Part shown: in pieces, positions 42,023-51,631 of the stretch | How the letters are laid out: every line of letters begins with the position of its first letter | Position numbering within the stretch: position 1 is the stretch's first letter | Source: Clostridia bacterium | GTDB lineage: Bacteria; Bacillota; Clostridia; Oscillospirales; CAG-272 | Direction: 5' to 3' | Assembly (NCBI GenBank): GCA_017387685.1 | Contig: JAFOEU010000030.1 | Span: 46,037 to 110,036 of the forward strand | Length of the DNA stretch: 64,000 nt | Position numbers and translations under genes: made by a program | Notes under the pieces: model-generated | The model's input: the letters and a program-made list of their open reading frames with translations, nothing else | Told to the model about the DNA's origin: nothing | The model's database searches: none

Positions 42023-42952
42023 TTATTCAAGAGTGATGCGCGGGTCGATGACCTTGTAGAGAATATCGCTGACAAGGTTCATTACAACTATCAGAATAGC
42101 AAGAACGATAGTCGTACCCATTATTAAGGTGTAATCACGGTCGGTAATACTGCTTACGAAAGCGCGGCCGATGCCGGGAACCGCAAAGATCTGCTCAACG
42201 ACAAGAGATCCGGTAACGATATATGCGATCATAGGTCCGCAGTAGGTAACTACGGGAATGAGAGCGTTCTTGAGCGCGTGAGAGAAAATGATCTTGGTGC
42301 TCGAAACGCCCTTTGCCTTTGCCGTTCTGATATAATCCTGACCGAGAACGTCAAGCATGGAGGAACGGGTAAGACGGGTGATATTAGCCATCGGAGAAAG
42401 CGAAAGAGTGATGATGGGAAGCACCAATCCGCCCTTTGATGCGCCGTTTGCGGGGAACAGCATGATCTGCACCGTAAACATAAGCAGCAAGAAGGTACCC
42501 ATAATAAAGGAGGGCATCGAAACGAAAGCGGTAGTGATAACCATAATAACGCGGTCGATGAACTTGTTGCGTCGAAGCGCGGCAACAGAGCCGAGCACGG
42601 TACCGCATACGAGCGCGATACCCGCAGCCGCAAGTCCGAGCTTCGCGGAGGTCTTCATACCCGAAATGATAATGTCGATTACGTTACGTCCGCGCTGCTT
42701 GATCGAGGGACCGAAATCAAATTTGGTCACGATATCTTTAAGATAGGTAATATATTGCTGGAAAAGCGGCTTGTCCATGCCGTATTTAGCCTCAAGAGCA
42801 GCCTTGGCAGCCTCGGAGATCGCCTTTTCGCCAAGGAAAGGACCGCCGGGGACCGCGCGCATAACAAAGAAGGTGATCGTTATAACTATCCAGATCGTGA
42901 GCAATGCCAGACCTATTCTTTTAAGAATGTAACTTAATGTTTTAGTATTCAT
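42023..42952 (-). CDS. oppB: Oligopeptide ABC transporter permease OppB
   Basis: 309 residues. Signature order of OppB: YILKRIGLALLTIWIVITIT, MRAVPGGPF, KFDFGPSIKQRGRNV, then the EAA loop (DYIRTAKAKGVSSTKIIFSH) and end DPRITLE. Six TMs. The ATG at 42952 (MNTKTLSYIL) has AGGTG 8 bases upstream and is preferred over a longer start that would add 17 non-conserved residues. First gene of the operon, with the promoter at 43067-43095 and a ~110-base leader. Confidence 0.95.
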   Translation of the reverse strand: MNTKTLSYILKRIGLALLTIWIVITITFFVMRAVPGGPFLGEKAISEAAKAALEAKYGMDKPLFQQYITYLKDIVTKFDFGPSIKQRGRNVIDIIISGMKTSAKLGLAAAGIALVCGTVLGSVAALRRNKFIDRVIMVITTAFVSMPSFIMGTFLLLMFTVQIMLFPANGASKGGLVLPIITLSLSPMANITRLTRSSMLDVLGQDYIRTAKAKGVSSTKIIFSHALKNALIPVVTYCGPMIAYIVTGSLVVEQIFAVPGIGRAFVSSITDRDYTLIMGTTIVLAILIVVMNLVSDILYKVIDPRITLE

Positions 42953-43066
42953 TGTATCCACACCTGTTATTTTATTTGACGGCGCGCCGTTTATTGAACA
43001 CACCTATATATTTGTTTTCGAGCAATTTTAAGCAAATGTATACTCATTGTTCAACAAATATGTTAT

Positions 43067-43095
43067 ATTATATCATATTCAATTGCAAATTGCAA
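43067..43095 (-). promoter_or_regulatory. Promoter of the opp operon
   Basis: Minus strand: TTGCAA (43095-43090), 17-base spacer ending TGA, TATAAT (43072-43067). The leader of about 110 bases holds a palindromic ACGGCGCGCCGT but no riboswitch that I recognise. Confidence 0.65.
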
Positions 43096-43193
43096 TCCTT
43101 TTTTATAAATTTATGAATAAACTATTTAATTTTCTAACGATTTTTTGCAACCTCATTAATTATTTCTTGCAAAAACATACTGGTGCGAGCAAA

Positions 43194-43225
43194 TAAAAAA
43201 CCGGCAAGGACAAAAGTCCTTGCCG
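43194..43225 (-). terminator. Terminator of the AraC gene at 43238
   Basis: A 10-bp perfect GC-rich stem (43202-43211 with 43216-43225), AAAA loop, followed on the minus strand by a T-run. Confidence 0.85.
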
Positions 43226-43237
43226 CAGTCGAGTTTT

Positions 43238-44047
43238 TTATTCTTTCCCCGAGCTGTCCTCCGAATAAAAGCGGCGGCGGTATTCCGAGGGAGAGATTCC
43301 CGTGTGATATTTGTAAAATTTACACAGCGCGCTTGCTGATCCAAAGCCCATGACCTCGGAGGTTGTCTGTATGGTGTGGTTTGCCGAGCTGAGATATTCT
43401 TCAATACGGCGAATGCGCAGATCGGTTATGTATTTTTTAATCGGGATCTGCTCGGATTTGTAAAACACGCGTGAGACGTAGTCGGGACAAAGACTGAAAT
43501 GCAATGCAATATCGTTGACGGTAATATTGCGGTGTATGCTTGCATAAACGTACGTCTTAATGCTTTTGGCAAGCGAGGTCGCGGGTTCGGCGTGGAGCTC
43601 TGACTGATACAGCACCTCATAAAACAGCGCGTGCATAAGTGAGTTCATCGCCTCGCGCGGGTAATCGCTGTATCCCCGTCTGTTTACAAGCTGAAAAAGC
43701 AGCTCGCGTACGTTTTTTTCCTCCTGCAATTCAAAGCAGCTTGGAAAGGCCGGGCTGGCTCCGTCACATTCGAACATTACGTAATAAAATCCGGTATTGA
43801 CCCCCGACGGGCGATACCCCGCGCTGGTGATGCCTTTCTTAAGGAAAATGCACTGCCCCGCGCGCACCTCATAGCGATTTTCCTCCTGCTCGATATATAA
43901 AACGCCCTCGGTAACAAATATCAGGTTATGGGAAGAATAACGCGTGCGCGGGGCATGGCTCCATACGGGATTGGTCACGTATAGATATTCCGCCCTGAGG
44001 TATGTGCAATTGCTTACAAAATCCACGTTTGAGACCTCCCGCTTCAT
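43238..44047 (-). CDS. AraC-family transcriptional regulator
   Basis: 269 residues. N-terminal cupin-like sensor (LIFVTEGVLYIEQEENRYEV, then AGQCIFLKKG), C-terminal pair of helix-turn-helix motifs (~165-260): VNDIALHFSLCPDYVSRVFY and TTSEVMGFGSASALCKFYKY ending HTGISPSEYRRRF. It is divergent from the solute-binding protein and EEP lipoprotein genes at 44216, with 168 bp between, and probably controls them in response to their ligand. Own consensus promoter and terminator. Confidence 0.9.
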   Translation of the reverse strand: MKREVSNVDFVSNCTYLRAEYLYVTNPVWSHAPRTRYSSHNLIFVTEGVLYIEQEENRYEVRAGQCIFLKKGITSAGYRPSGVNTGFYYVMFECDGASPAFPSCFELQEEKNVRELLFQLVNRRGYSDYPREAMNSLMHALFYEVLYQSELHAEPATSLAKSIKTYVYASIHRNITVNDIALHFSLCPDYVSRVFYKSEQIPIKKYITDLRIRRIEEYLSSANHTIQTTSEVMGFGSASALCKFYKYHTGISPSEYRRRFYSEDSSGKE

Positions 44048-44061
44048 ACATTTATAATTAA

Positions 44062-44090
44062 ATTATATCAAAATCTTTGTGCGTTGTCAA
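44062..44090 (-). promoter_or_regulatory. Consensus promoter of the AraC gene at 43238
   Basis: Minus strand: TTGACA (44090-44085), 17-base spacer ending TGA, TATAAT (44067-44062). On the plus strand only a -10-like TATAAT (44175-44180) was seen for the divergent gene. Confidence 0.8.
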
Positions 44091-44215
44091 TACAATTACA
44101 CAAAGTCGTAAAATATCAATAAAGTTCGGATTTTTCCACTTGATTTTTTTCTAAAATTTTGTAAAATATAAGTATATAATAAACTTTCACATATTAGCTT
44201 TATGGGAGGAAAAAC

Positions 44216-45727
44216 ATGAAAAGAAACGTTTTATTAAGAGTGATCTCTCTTATGCTGGCTGTGATGATGCTGCTTTCCGTTATAGCATGCGCTGACCAGA
44301 CCGATACCCCCGCGGACACGACTGCGGGAAGCAATAACGGTGACGCAGGCAATGCCGCTACCACCGCTGCCCCCGAGACCACAAGTCCTTATGACGAAAA
44401 CGGTTTTCTCAAGGACACTCTGTCCCCCGATCTCAACTTTAACAATTACGAGTTCAACATTCTGGGCTGGAACACATCCTTGCCGGACTTTTACGTTGAA
44501 ATGGACACGGGTGACACCGTTGTTGACAGTATTTTCTTACGCAACTTAGCCGTTGAGGAGAGACTGGGTATTAAAATCTCCTCTAACCTTATCAACGGTG
44601 ACAACTCCAATCAGGCTCCCTTCGTCGAGCACGCAATGGCGGCAATCCTTGCAGGCGGCACTTGCGAATACGATATGATCGGCTGCTACAGTATGTGCGG
44701 CGGTACTCTTGCTACCCGTAACGCTATCACCGACCTTGCTACGCTTGATCACCTCAACTTTGATATGCCCTGGTGGTCCGACTCGCTTATCGAAATGTCC
44801 ACCATCAACGACAAGCTGTTCTTCGTTTCGGGCGATGCGGCAAACTCTCTTATCTACAACCTCTACTTCCTTATCTACAACCACAACCTCGGCACAAGCA
44901 TTGGTCTGAGCGATCCCCGTCTGTTGGTTCTGGATGGCTCCTGGACCATCGACAAAATGATCGAAATGACCGCAAACACTTACGTTGACGTTGGCGCAAC
45001 GGGCCCCTCCGTTGAGGATACCTTCGGCTACGTAAACTACGGTCAGGTACATATGGACTGCTTTATCGCCGCATCGGGTATTCGTATGTCCGAGCCCAAC
45101 GCCAACGGCATAATTCAGCTCACCGAGGACTTTATGGGTGAAAAGACACACGCTCTCATCACCAAGCTGAACAGCTGGATCTGGGAGAGTGGCGATTGCT
45201 GGTATAATACGAGCAACGGATACAAGGTCATCACCGACAACCGCGCGCTGTTCGGTGCAGTTGCAGGCAGCACCATCACCGGTCTGCGCGATAAGGATAT
45301 GTCCTACGGTATAGTTCCTTATCCCAAGATGTACGCCGACCAGGAGCAGTATTACACCAACCTCGGCTTTGCTTACACCAACTTCTGCATTCCCACAACT
45401 GCTAATGATGCCAATATGTCCGCAGCAGTTCTCGAGGCGCTCGGCTCCGAGAGCCACCGTTCCTCTGCTCCCGCACTGTTTGAAAACTGTATGAAGTCGC
45501 GTTGGGCAGCCGACAACATTGACGGTCAGATGTACGATATCATCAAGGGCAACCTCTATATCGACTCCACCCGTATCTTCAGCTCCAGCTTTACCTGGGC
45601 ATCGAGCGCAGTTGCTCTGTTCCGAAACAGCCTGACGGGCAACGACAGTAACTGGACCGCAAAGATCAAGGGTGCTTCCCGAAACATCAATAAGGTGTTT
45701 GAGGGCATTTCCGAGTCACTCAGCTAA
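44216..45727 (+). CDS. Extracellular solute-binding lipoprotein (orphan, group 2 of 3)
   Basis: 503 residues. Signal peptide with lipobox LSVIAC, PETT-type stalk, then SPYDENGFLKDTLSPDLNF, a segment nearly shared with the protein at 52138 (SPYDENGFLKSSLPEELDF), and PWWSDSLIEMSTINDKLFFV. These are paralogous periplasmic-type binding proteins anchored to the outer face of the membrane. No permease or ATPase is adjacent. The start has GGAGG 7 bases upstream. Followed 5 bases later by the EEP lipoprotein gene in one transcript and divergent from an AraC gene. Confidence 0.82.
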   Translation: MKRNVLLRVISLMLAVMMLLSVIACADQTDTPADTTAGSNNGDAGNAATTAAPETTSPYDENGFLKDTLSPDLNFNNYEFNILGWNTSLPDFYVEMDTGDTVVDSIFLRNLAVEERLGIKISSNLINGDNSNQAPFVEHAMAAILAGGTCEYDMIGCYSMCGGTLATRNAITDLATLDHLNFDMPWWSDSLIEMSTINDKLFFVSGDAANSLIYNLYFLIYNHNLGTSIGLSDPRLLVLDGSWTIDKMIEMTANTYVDVGATGPSVEDTFGYVNYGQVHMDCFIAASGIRMSEPNANGIIQLTEDFMGEKTHALITKLNSWIWESGDCWYNTSNGYKVITDNRALFGAVAGSTITGLRDKDMSYGIVPYPKMYADQEQYYTNLGFAYTNFCIPTTANDANMSAAVLEALGSESHRSSAPALFENCMKSRWAADNIDGQMYDIIKGNLYIDSTRIFSSSFTWASSAVALFRNSLTGNDSNWTAKIKGASRNINKVFEGISESLS

Positions 45728-45732
45728 AAGAT

Positions 45733-47418
45733 ATGAGAAAAACGTGTTTTATACTTGCGCTCGTTATATTTACAATAACATTGGCAGGCTGTCAGCCTGC
45801 CAATGTGCCCTCTGCGGACACCACTGCAGCGGACACCACGGCGGCTGAAATCACTTCGGATACCACGGTGGCGGACGGTCTTGTCAGAATAGTTACAGAT
45901 GGCGCGAGCGACTATATGGTATTGCGCGCAGATCTGGCATCCGATACCGAGGTTAATGCGGCGGTTGCGTTGCGCAAAGCTATCAACGAAACGTACGGTA
46001 TCAGCATGCGCATCGGCAACGAAATCGACGCGCAGCCCGATCGGGCAATAATCGTTGGCAACGTAAACTACGGTGGCGCGGCAGAAATTGCAGCCTCTCT
46101 TGGCTACTATGAATATACCATTACGTTTTCGGGAGAGCATATCGTCATTTGCGGAGGCAGCCCCGAGGCAACTCAGTCGGCAGTAAACGCCTTTATGGAT
46201 AAATATCTGAGCAAAGATTCCGGGGTGCTTGCCGTCCCCGAGGATCTGAACGACTCTTACCGCCCCGATACGCTTGCGACCGACGGAACTATCGGCGGTG
46301 AAAGCCTCAAAAAGTTCAGCATATACGTCAGCTCTACTGCCGTATACGCCGAAAAGCGTGCCGCTCAAAGCATACGCTCGGCGCTTCGCGAGGCCTTGGG
46401 CATTAACGTTTCTGTTATCGACAAGGGCAACGTACCCGCTGACTGTGCGATAATCATAGGCAACGTTAAAAATGCCACCTCAGCCGGTTGCGACGCCGCG
46501 CTTGCGGCTTGCGGCGACGGTCAGGGACTTGTGTATTTCGAGGGTACAAGAGTGTATATTACGGGCAAGGATACCGACGCCACCTGCCGCGCAGTCGAGC
46601 TGTTTATAAAAGACTGTCTGTCGGCGAACCGCGTAAAGGACGGCGTGCTGACCGTTCCTACCGAAACGCTGAAGGTATCGACCCCCGCCGACACCTATAC
46701 CGTTATGAGCTTTAACCTGCTTGTGGCAAAGGAGTCGGAGCCCGACCGCTTCAATGCGGCGCTGACACAGATAAATGCGGCTGACCCCGATATTCTTGGC
46801 GTTCAGGAATGCTCGGTTTTGTGGTATGAATTCCTCTGCGCACAGCTTGGCGACAGATATAATGTGGTTGGTGAGCTTAATCACACCTCCACGCAGATGT
46901 GGCGCAACGCCATTTTCTACAAAAAAGATAAGTTCGAGCTGATTGAGACCAAAACTCAGTGGCTATCTGCAACGCCGAGCGTTTCCAGCCGTCTTTCGAA
47001 TGAAAATCAGTACCGCATACTTACTTACGCTGTGCTGAAGGACGTCAAAACCGGTGCCACCTTTGCGCATTGCAACACGCATATGACCATAATCGAGGAG
47101 GTGCGCGAATCGCAGTTCAAGGTGTTGGTCAAATTGCTCGGTAAGCTCGATTACCCCATCGTTATGACGGGCGACTTCAACACGCGAGAGAACTCGCAGT
47201 ATTATCAGAAGATAACCGATTTCGGGCTCTACAGCGCGCACGTTATGACGTCGGCAAACGATCCCACGCATACGGTTTCGTCCTCGACAATCGACTTTTG
47301 CTTTGTTGACCCCGCGCATATGGGCGTGGTCAGCCACGAGGTGATTGACGAGAATGTTAACGGCGTCAACCCCTCCGACCACAACGCAGTAGTGGTCAAA
47401 TTCAGATTTTACGAATAA
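45733..47418 (+). CDS. Lipoprotein with endonuclease/exonuclease/phosphatase (EEP) domain
   Basis: 561 residues. Lipobox TLAGC, Thr/Asp stalk, two N-terminal repeats of a GH-associated alpha/beta domain (~50-160 and ~195-315: AIIVGNVNYGG and CAIIIGNVKNAT mark the same position), then an EEP hydrolase (~318-561) with SFNLL, DPDILGVQE, HCNTH, VMTGDFNT, STIDFCF and SDHNAVV. That set covers the metal-binding Asn, Glu, Asp and His of DNase I-like phosphodiesterases. Secreted EEP lipoproteins may act on phosphodiesters of teichoic-type polymers, lipids or nucleic acids. Second gene of the transcript; terminator follows. Confidence 0.85.
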   Translation: MRKTCFILALVIFTITLAGCQPANVPSADTTAADTTAAEITSDTTVADGLVRIVTDGASDYMVLRADLASDTEVNAAVALRKAINETYGISMRIGNEIDAQPDRAIIVGNVNYGGAAEIAASLGYYEYTITFSGEHIVICGGSPEATQSAVNAFMDKYLSKDSGVLAVPEDLNDSYRPDTLATDGTIGGESLKKFSIYVSSTAVYAEKRAAQSIRSALREALGINVSVIDKGNVPADCAIIIGNVKNATSAGCDAALAACGDGQGLVYFEGTRVYITGKDTDATCRAVELFIKDCLSANRVKDGVLTVPTETLKVSTPADTYTVMSFNLLVAKESEPDRFNAALTQINAADPDILGVQECSVLWYEFLCAQLGDRYNVVGELNHTSTQMWRNAIFYKKDKFELIETKTQWLSATPSVSSRLSNENQYRILTYAVLKDVKTGATFAHCNTHMTIIEEVRESQFKVLVKLLGKLDYPIVMTGDFNTRENSQYYQKITDFGLYSAHVMTSANDPTHTVSSSTIDFCFVDPAHMGVVSHEVIDENVNGVNPSDHNAVVVKFRFYE

Positions 47419-47423
47419 AAAAT

Positions 47424-47458
47424 AAGGACAGAGAATTTTTACGTTCTCTGTCCTTTTG
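47424..47458. terminator. Terminator between convergent genes
   Basis: A 12-bp perfect stem (47424-47435 with 47444-47455), T-run on the plus side, A/T-rich on the other. Confidence 0.8.
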
Positions 47459-47482
47459 CTTGTGCCTGTAATTTAATAGATC

Positions 47483-48586
47483 TTAAGCTCCGGAAAGCTT
47501 CTTGAGCTTTTTCAGTTTCTCGCGGATCTCGATATTCTGGGGGCAGATCTTTTCGCATTTTCCGCATTCGATGCAGTCGCCCGCCTTGACGTCGAAGGAA
47601 TTAAGTCCCGCCTTTGTTTCCTTTTTCGTTACCTTTGCCAGAGCATATTCGTTATACACGGCAAACAGATCTGCGATCGGAACGTTCTTGGGGCAAACCT
47701 CTGCGCAATATCTGCATTTGGTGCAGGGAATCTGATTGTACTGACGGATGATCTCTCTTGCCTTGTCGGTCGCCGCAAGCTCCTCGTCACTCAGCGGTCG
47801 GAAGGGATGCATCGTGCGGATATTCGATTCCATCATCTCCATATTTCCCATACCCGAAAGCACCATAAATATCTCGGGGAAGCTTGCGGCATAGCGCAGA
47901 GCATAGGACACGGGTGTCGCATCGCCGAGCTTTTTGAATTCGGCAACTGCGGCATCGGGGAGATTAACAAGCGCGCCGCCCTTGACGGGCTCCATTACGA
48001 TGACCTTTTTGCCGTGCTTAACGGCAACGTCATAGCACTTCTTGCTCTGCACGGTGGGATCGTCATAATCAAGATAGTTGATCTGCAGCTGAACTGCCTC
48101 GATCTGCGGCTGCTCGGAGAGTATCATATCGAGAACGTCCGCCGTGTCGTGGAAGGACATAGCAACGTGCTTTATCTTGCCCTCCTTCTTGAGCTGATCG
48201 ACGATAGCGAAGGTATTGCAATCCTTGTGCTTCTGATAGGAATTGCGGTTGAGCGCGTGGAAAAGGTAAAAATCAAAATACTCAACGCCGCATATCTCAA
48301 GCTGGGATTCAAAGAAGGGACGAACCTCTTCCTCGGTCTTCCAGAACCAATCCGAAAGCTTGTTTGCGAGAATATAGCTATCTCTCGGGTAACGGGAGGT
48401 CAGGCAGGTCTTGACTGCCTTTTCGCTCTTGCCGTCAATATAGCCGTGCGCGGTGTCGAAATAATTAAATCCGTTTGCAATAAACGAGTCTACCATTCGA
48501 TTGCATTCTGCCGTATCCACCTCACCGTCTATCATCGGCAAACGCATACAGCCAAATCCGAAATTGCGTTTTACGTTGTCAAACAT
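47483..48586 (-). CDS. Aldo-keto reductase with C-terminal 4Fe-4S ferredoxin domain
   Basis: 367 residues. N-terminal AKR barrel (FGFGCMRLP; NYFDTAHGY with catalytic Asp and Tyr; LANKLSDWF with Lys; HVAMSFHD) and a C-terminal segment with two Cys clusters (CTKCRYCAEVCP and CIECGKCEKICP). This is the iron-sulfur AKR subfamily common in anaerobes, thought to use ferredoxin-linked electrons. Substrate unknown. The ATG at 48586 has GAGG 6 bases upstream. Monocistronic, with consensus promoter. Confidence 0.92.
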   Translation of the reverse strand: MFDNVKRNFGFGCMRLPMIDGEVDTAECNRMVDSFIANGFNYFDTAHGYIDGKSEKAVKTCLTSRYPRDSYILANKLSDWFWKTEEEVRPFFESQLEICGVEYFDFYLFHALNRNSYQKHKDCNTFAIVDQLKKEGKIKHVAMSFHDTADVLDMILSEQPQIEAVQLQINYLDYDDPTVQSKKCYDVAVKHGKKVIVMEPVKGGALVNLPDAAVAEFKKLGDATPVSYALRYAASFPEIFMVLSGMGNMEMMESNIRTMHPFRPLSDEELAATDKAREIIRQYNQIPCTKCRYCAEVCPKNVPIADLFAVYNEYALAKVTKKETKAGLNSFDVKAGDCIECGKCEKICPQNIEIREKLKKLKKLSGA

Positions 48587-48622
48587 AGTGCACCTCATCA
48601 ATTAAAATATTTCAATGAATAT

Positions 48623-48651
48623 ATTATAATATACAATTCGATCGTTGTCAA
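48623..48651 (-). promoter_or_regulatory. Consensus promoter of the aldo-keto reductase gene
   Basis: Minus strand: TTGACA (48651-48646), 17-base spacer, TATAAT (48628-48623). Confidence 0.75.
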
Positions 48652-48805
48652 CATTTTTATAAAAATTTGCAGCAGTTTAAAAGCAAATCCGAAGCTTACG
48701 TTTTGATTTGTGTTGGGGCGATCTCCCGATCATATCAATCCCTAAAATATTTCAAAAAAGTGCAAAAATACTGTCTGTATCTATTGTTTGCATTTGCATT
48801 ATATC

Positions 48806-48834
48806 TTGACTGATCAAGGGTTTTATGCTATAAT
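48806..48834 (+). promoter_or_regulatory. Promoter of the two-component operon
   Basis: TTGACT (48806-48811), 17-base spacer, extended TGC-TATAAT (48829-48834). Confidence 0.8.
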
Positions 48835-48885
48835 TATCTTAATAAATTACGTGTATTTTTTATTTTTGATCATATCGAAAAAGTT

Positions 48886-50745
48886 ATGAAAAATCAAGCT
48901 TTAAATCATTATTTCAACAAATCCGCTTTGCGGATCGGGGCTGTTTTGACCGTCATTTTATTAGCGATCGCTCTGCTTTGGCAAAGCAATGCAAAGAGCA
49001 ATCAGGCGGTCGGCGCTACGTTGGCGCAGGTTTATTTTGAAGGTGAATACCGCATCGGCGATGGCGGCTGGCAACCTATCGTTGAAGGCAAGCACATCCC
49101 CTCCACCCAAGGAGACGTGACGCTTCTCGGCAAATTTCATATATTATCCCCCGGCGGAGAATACATCGGAATTTACGACGGAGCTCTGCCCATCGCGTTT
49201 TACGCCGACCACGTCAATCTGACCATCCGCGAGGGGAGCGGTGATCCGCACCGATCCGACAACGAGCATCCCATGATCGGTGCCCCCGCCTGCGGCATCA
49301 ACTGGGTAATTCATTCCTTCACAAGCGGTGGCAAGGATCAGATAGAGATTCTCGTCCGCAATCCGCACAGCTTCGGAAACGAAACGGCAGTTGATGAATT
49401 GCTTTCAAGCTTTGCCATCAGCGCGGGCATTGACTTCGAAAAGGATATCCTTAGCAGTGGTGAAAGACAGAGATCAACGGGACTTCTTTTCGTGCTTGCT
49501 TCTCTGGCGATTCTGGGCACTGCGCTCTTCTCTACCCTGATACACATAAAAAACAGCGATATCATCTGCCTCTTCGGCTTGGTAATATTGTTTGCGGGAA
49601 CTTATCTTGCATACAGCGCAGATGGCGTTTCATTCTGGCAAGAATCGGTTATCTCCAACACGGTGATCCCCGGCGCCGCAATGATGCTTTATATGCTATT
49701 CGTTTCGATCGGTATTACTTATTTTCTGACTGATACCAAGTTTGCAGGTCGTGTGGCGGTTGTCTTTATCGGCGCATTTGATGCCTTATTCTTCATTTTG
49801 CCCATGCTTGGCGTGATTTACTTTTACGACACGCTTCTCTATTGGGTAATTGCTCAATCTATATCAAACCTTATTTTGCTTATTTGCACAGCCTATGAGA
49901 TTTTCCGTGCAAAGGGTGGGGTACGGTTGATATACATCGGAACGGCGCTCCCTCTCACAGCGTTTGAGGTTGATGCAATTATGACCGCTCTCGGCTTGTG
50001 GAAGGGCGGGCTCCTTTCAAAATATATCTTTTTCATTCTGTTTATCGCGGCTTTGGTGGTCGTGCTCAGGATCATTCCCAAAGGTATCAACGCCTCTGCG
50101 AAGGCTCGGGAGCTCGAGCTTCAGGCAAGCCGACTTGAGGCTGAGAAAAACAGCATCGAGGCGGAGCTGAAGGAAAGCAGAATTTCAATTATGCTCTCGC
50201 AGATCAAGCCGCATTTCATTTACAACACCCTCGGAACGATCGAGCGGATGTGCCTCAAGGATCCGCAAAAGGCGTTTGACCTCGTCCGCAATTTCAGCCT
50301 CTACCTCAGGGGCAACTTCAGCGAGCTCAACAGCGTAACGCCAATCCGATTTGCGGAGGAGCTTTTGCACGTTGAATATTACGCAAATATCGAAAAAGTG
50401 CGTTTCCCCGATATTGGCATCGAATATGACGTGCAATCTACCGATTTTCTCCTGCCTGCGCTGTCGGTTCAGCCTTTAGTGGAAAACGCTATCAAGCACG
50501 GTCTGATGAAGCTCGAGCGAGGCGGGAGAGTTCTCGTTCGTTCCTATGAAACGCAAACTCATTTTTGCATCGAGGTGACGGATGATGGCGTCGGATTTGA
50601 TACGAGTCTCCCCTGTGATGCGAAAAAACATATTGGTCTGCGCAATATCCGCGAAAGACTAAAGGCAATGGTGAACGGCGAGCTTTTGATAGAGAGCGAG
50701 ATAAACGTCGGCACCAAAGCAGTCATTTTGATCCCCAAGGAGTAA
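48886..50745 (+). CDS. LytS-type sensor histidine kinase with 7TM sensor
   Basis: 619 residues. An N-terminal signal anchor (~18-35), an extracellular beta-rich domain (~45-190) resembling 7TMR-DISM sensors, seven TM helices (~205-395), a coiled coil (~402-435), then a His_kinase domain with SQIKPHFIYNTLGTIERM (phosphoacceptor His443) and a HATPase with LVENAIKHG and DDGVGF and GLRNIRERL. The layout is that of kinases sensing carbohydrates or envelope state. It is 4 bases upstream of the response regulator, so the two form a pair. The ribosome binding site is weak (GAAAAAG). Confidence 0.9.
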   Translation: MKNQALNHYFNKSALRIGAVLTVILLAIALLWQSNAKSNQAVGATLAQVYFEGEYRIGDGGWQPIVEGKHIPSTQGDVTLLGKFHILSPGGEYIGIYDGALPIAFYADHVNLTIREGSGDPHRSDNEHPMIGAPACGINWVIHSFTSGGKDQIEILVRNPHSFGNETAVDELLSSFAISAGIDFEKDILSSGERQRSTGLLFVLASLAILGTALFSTLIHIKNSDIICLFGLVILFAGTYLAYSADGVSFWQESVISNTVIPGAAMMLYMLFVSIGITYFLTDTKFAGRVAVVFIGAFDALFFILPMLGVIYFYDTLLYWVIAQSISNLILLICTAYEIFRAKGGVRLIYIGTALPLTAFEVDAIMTALGLWKGGLLSKYIFFILFIAALVVVLRIIPKGINASAKARELELQASRLEAEKNSIEAELKESRISIMLSQIKPHFIYNTLGTIERMCLKDPQKAFDLVRNFSLYLRGNFSELNSVTPIRFAEELLHVEYYANIEKVRFPDIGIEYDVQSTDFLLPALSVQPLVENAIKHGLMKLERGGRVLVRSYETQTHFCIEVTDDGVGFDTSLPCDAKKHIGLRNIRERLKAMVNGELLIESEINVGTKAVILIPKE

Positions 50746-50749
50746 AAGT

Positions 50750-51526
50750 ATGAAAGCCATAGTGGTTGATGATGAGATATATATGCTTGAAGCTCTGAGA
50801 GAGGCTGTCGAAGCGTCCCCTGACATAACGCGCACCAATGCCTTTTCCTCCTGCTCGGCAGCGCTTGAGTATGCGACTGAGAACCATATTGACATAGCCT
50901 TTCTCGACATCAATATGCGAGGCATTGGTGGACTTGAGCTTGCTGAAAGACTTCTTCAGCTGCACCCCGGATGTAAAATAATTTTCTGCACGGGATATGA
51001 AAAATACGCCGTTTCCGCCTTTCAGCTCCACGCCTCCGGGTATCTGATGAAGCCCATCACTCGCGCGGCAGTTCAGAAGGAGATCGATCATATCAAGGGA
51101 GTCAAGGCAACGGAAAAGCTTTTAACCGTCAAATGCTTTGGCAATTTTGAGGTGTTTTACGGCGGCGAAAGTCTTTCCTTCAAGCGCAAGAAGACCAAGG
51201 AGCTATTCGCCCTGCTCGTCGACCGAAACGGTGCGGGCTTAACGGCAAAGCAGATCTGTGCGGTGCTTTTCCCGCATGATACCAATGATATAAAAAACTC
51301 TGCATATCTGCGCCAGCTTATTCTTGACCTTAAGCAAACCCTCAAAAGTATCGGTGCTTCGGACGTTCTTCGACATGAAACGCCCTATTATCGCATTGAT
51401 CCCGGGCTCTTAAACTGTGATTATTTCGAATTTCTCGAAACGAGAAATAAGAAGTTCATCGGTGAATATATGACGCAATATAGCTGGGCGGAGGATACCT
51501 GCGCTATGCTTCAATTCGAAAAATAA
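50750..51526 (+). CDS. Response regulator with SARP/OmpR-type winged-helix output domain
   Basis: 258 residues. Receiver domain (1-120) with VVDDE, phosphoacceptor Asp in IAFLDINMRG (~residue 54), Thr/Lys in FCTGYEKYA and MKPIT. The C-terminal part (~125-258: LTVKCFGNFEVFYGGESLSF, KRKKTKELFALLVDRNG) is a winged helix of the SARP/BTAD start type, not the LytTR domain that LytS-type kinases normally pair with. The target genes are not evident; the small membrane protein at 51632 comes after a terminator. Start 4 bases after the kinase stop. Confidence 0.9.
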   Translation: MKAIVVDDEIYMLEALREAVEASPDITRTNAFSSCSAALEYATENHIDIAFLDINMRGIGGLELAERLLQLHPGCKIIFCTGYEKYAVSAFQLHASGYLMKPITRAAVQKEIDHIKGVKATEKLLTVKCFGNFEVFYGGESLSFKRKKTKELFALLVDRNGAGLTAKQICAVLFPHDTNDIKNSAYLRQLILDLKQTLKSIGASDVLRHETPYYRIDPGLLNCDYFEFLETRNKKFIGEYMTQYSWAEDTCAMLQFEK

Positions 51527-51533
51527 CCCACAA

Positions 51534-51566
51534 AACGGCAGATTTTTCTTCTGCCGTTCTTTTTTG
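51534..51566 (+). terminator. Terminator of the two-component operon
   Basis: A 9-bp stem (51534-51542 with 51550-51558) and TCTTTTTT tail, 7 bases after the stop. Confidence 0.85.
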
Positions 51567-51631
51567 TAACGCATTTGTCACGCGGATTATTGTATAATGA
51601 TTACACAAATAATAAAAAAGGAGGAAATTTA

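Noticed and set aside
42953-43066. Riboswitch in the opp leader
   Set aside because: Only a short palindrome and AT-rich sequence; no known riboswitch core was recognised.
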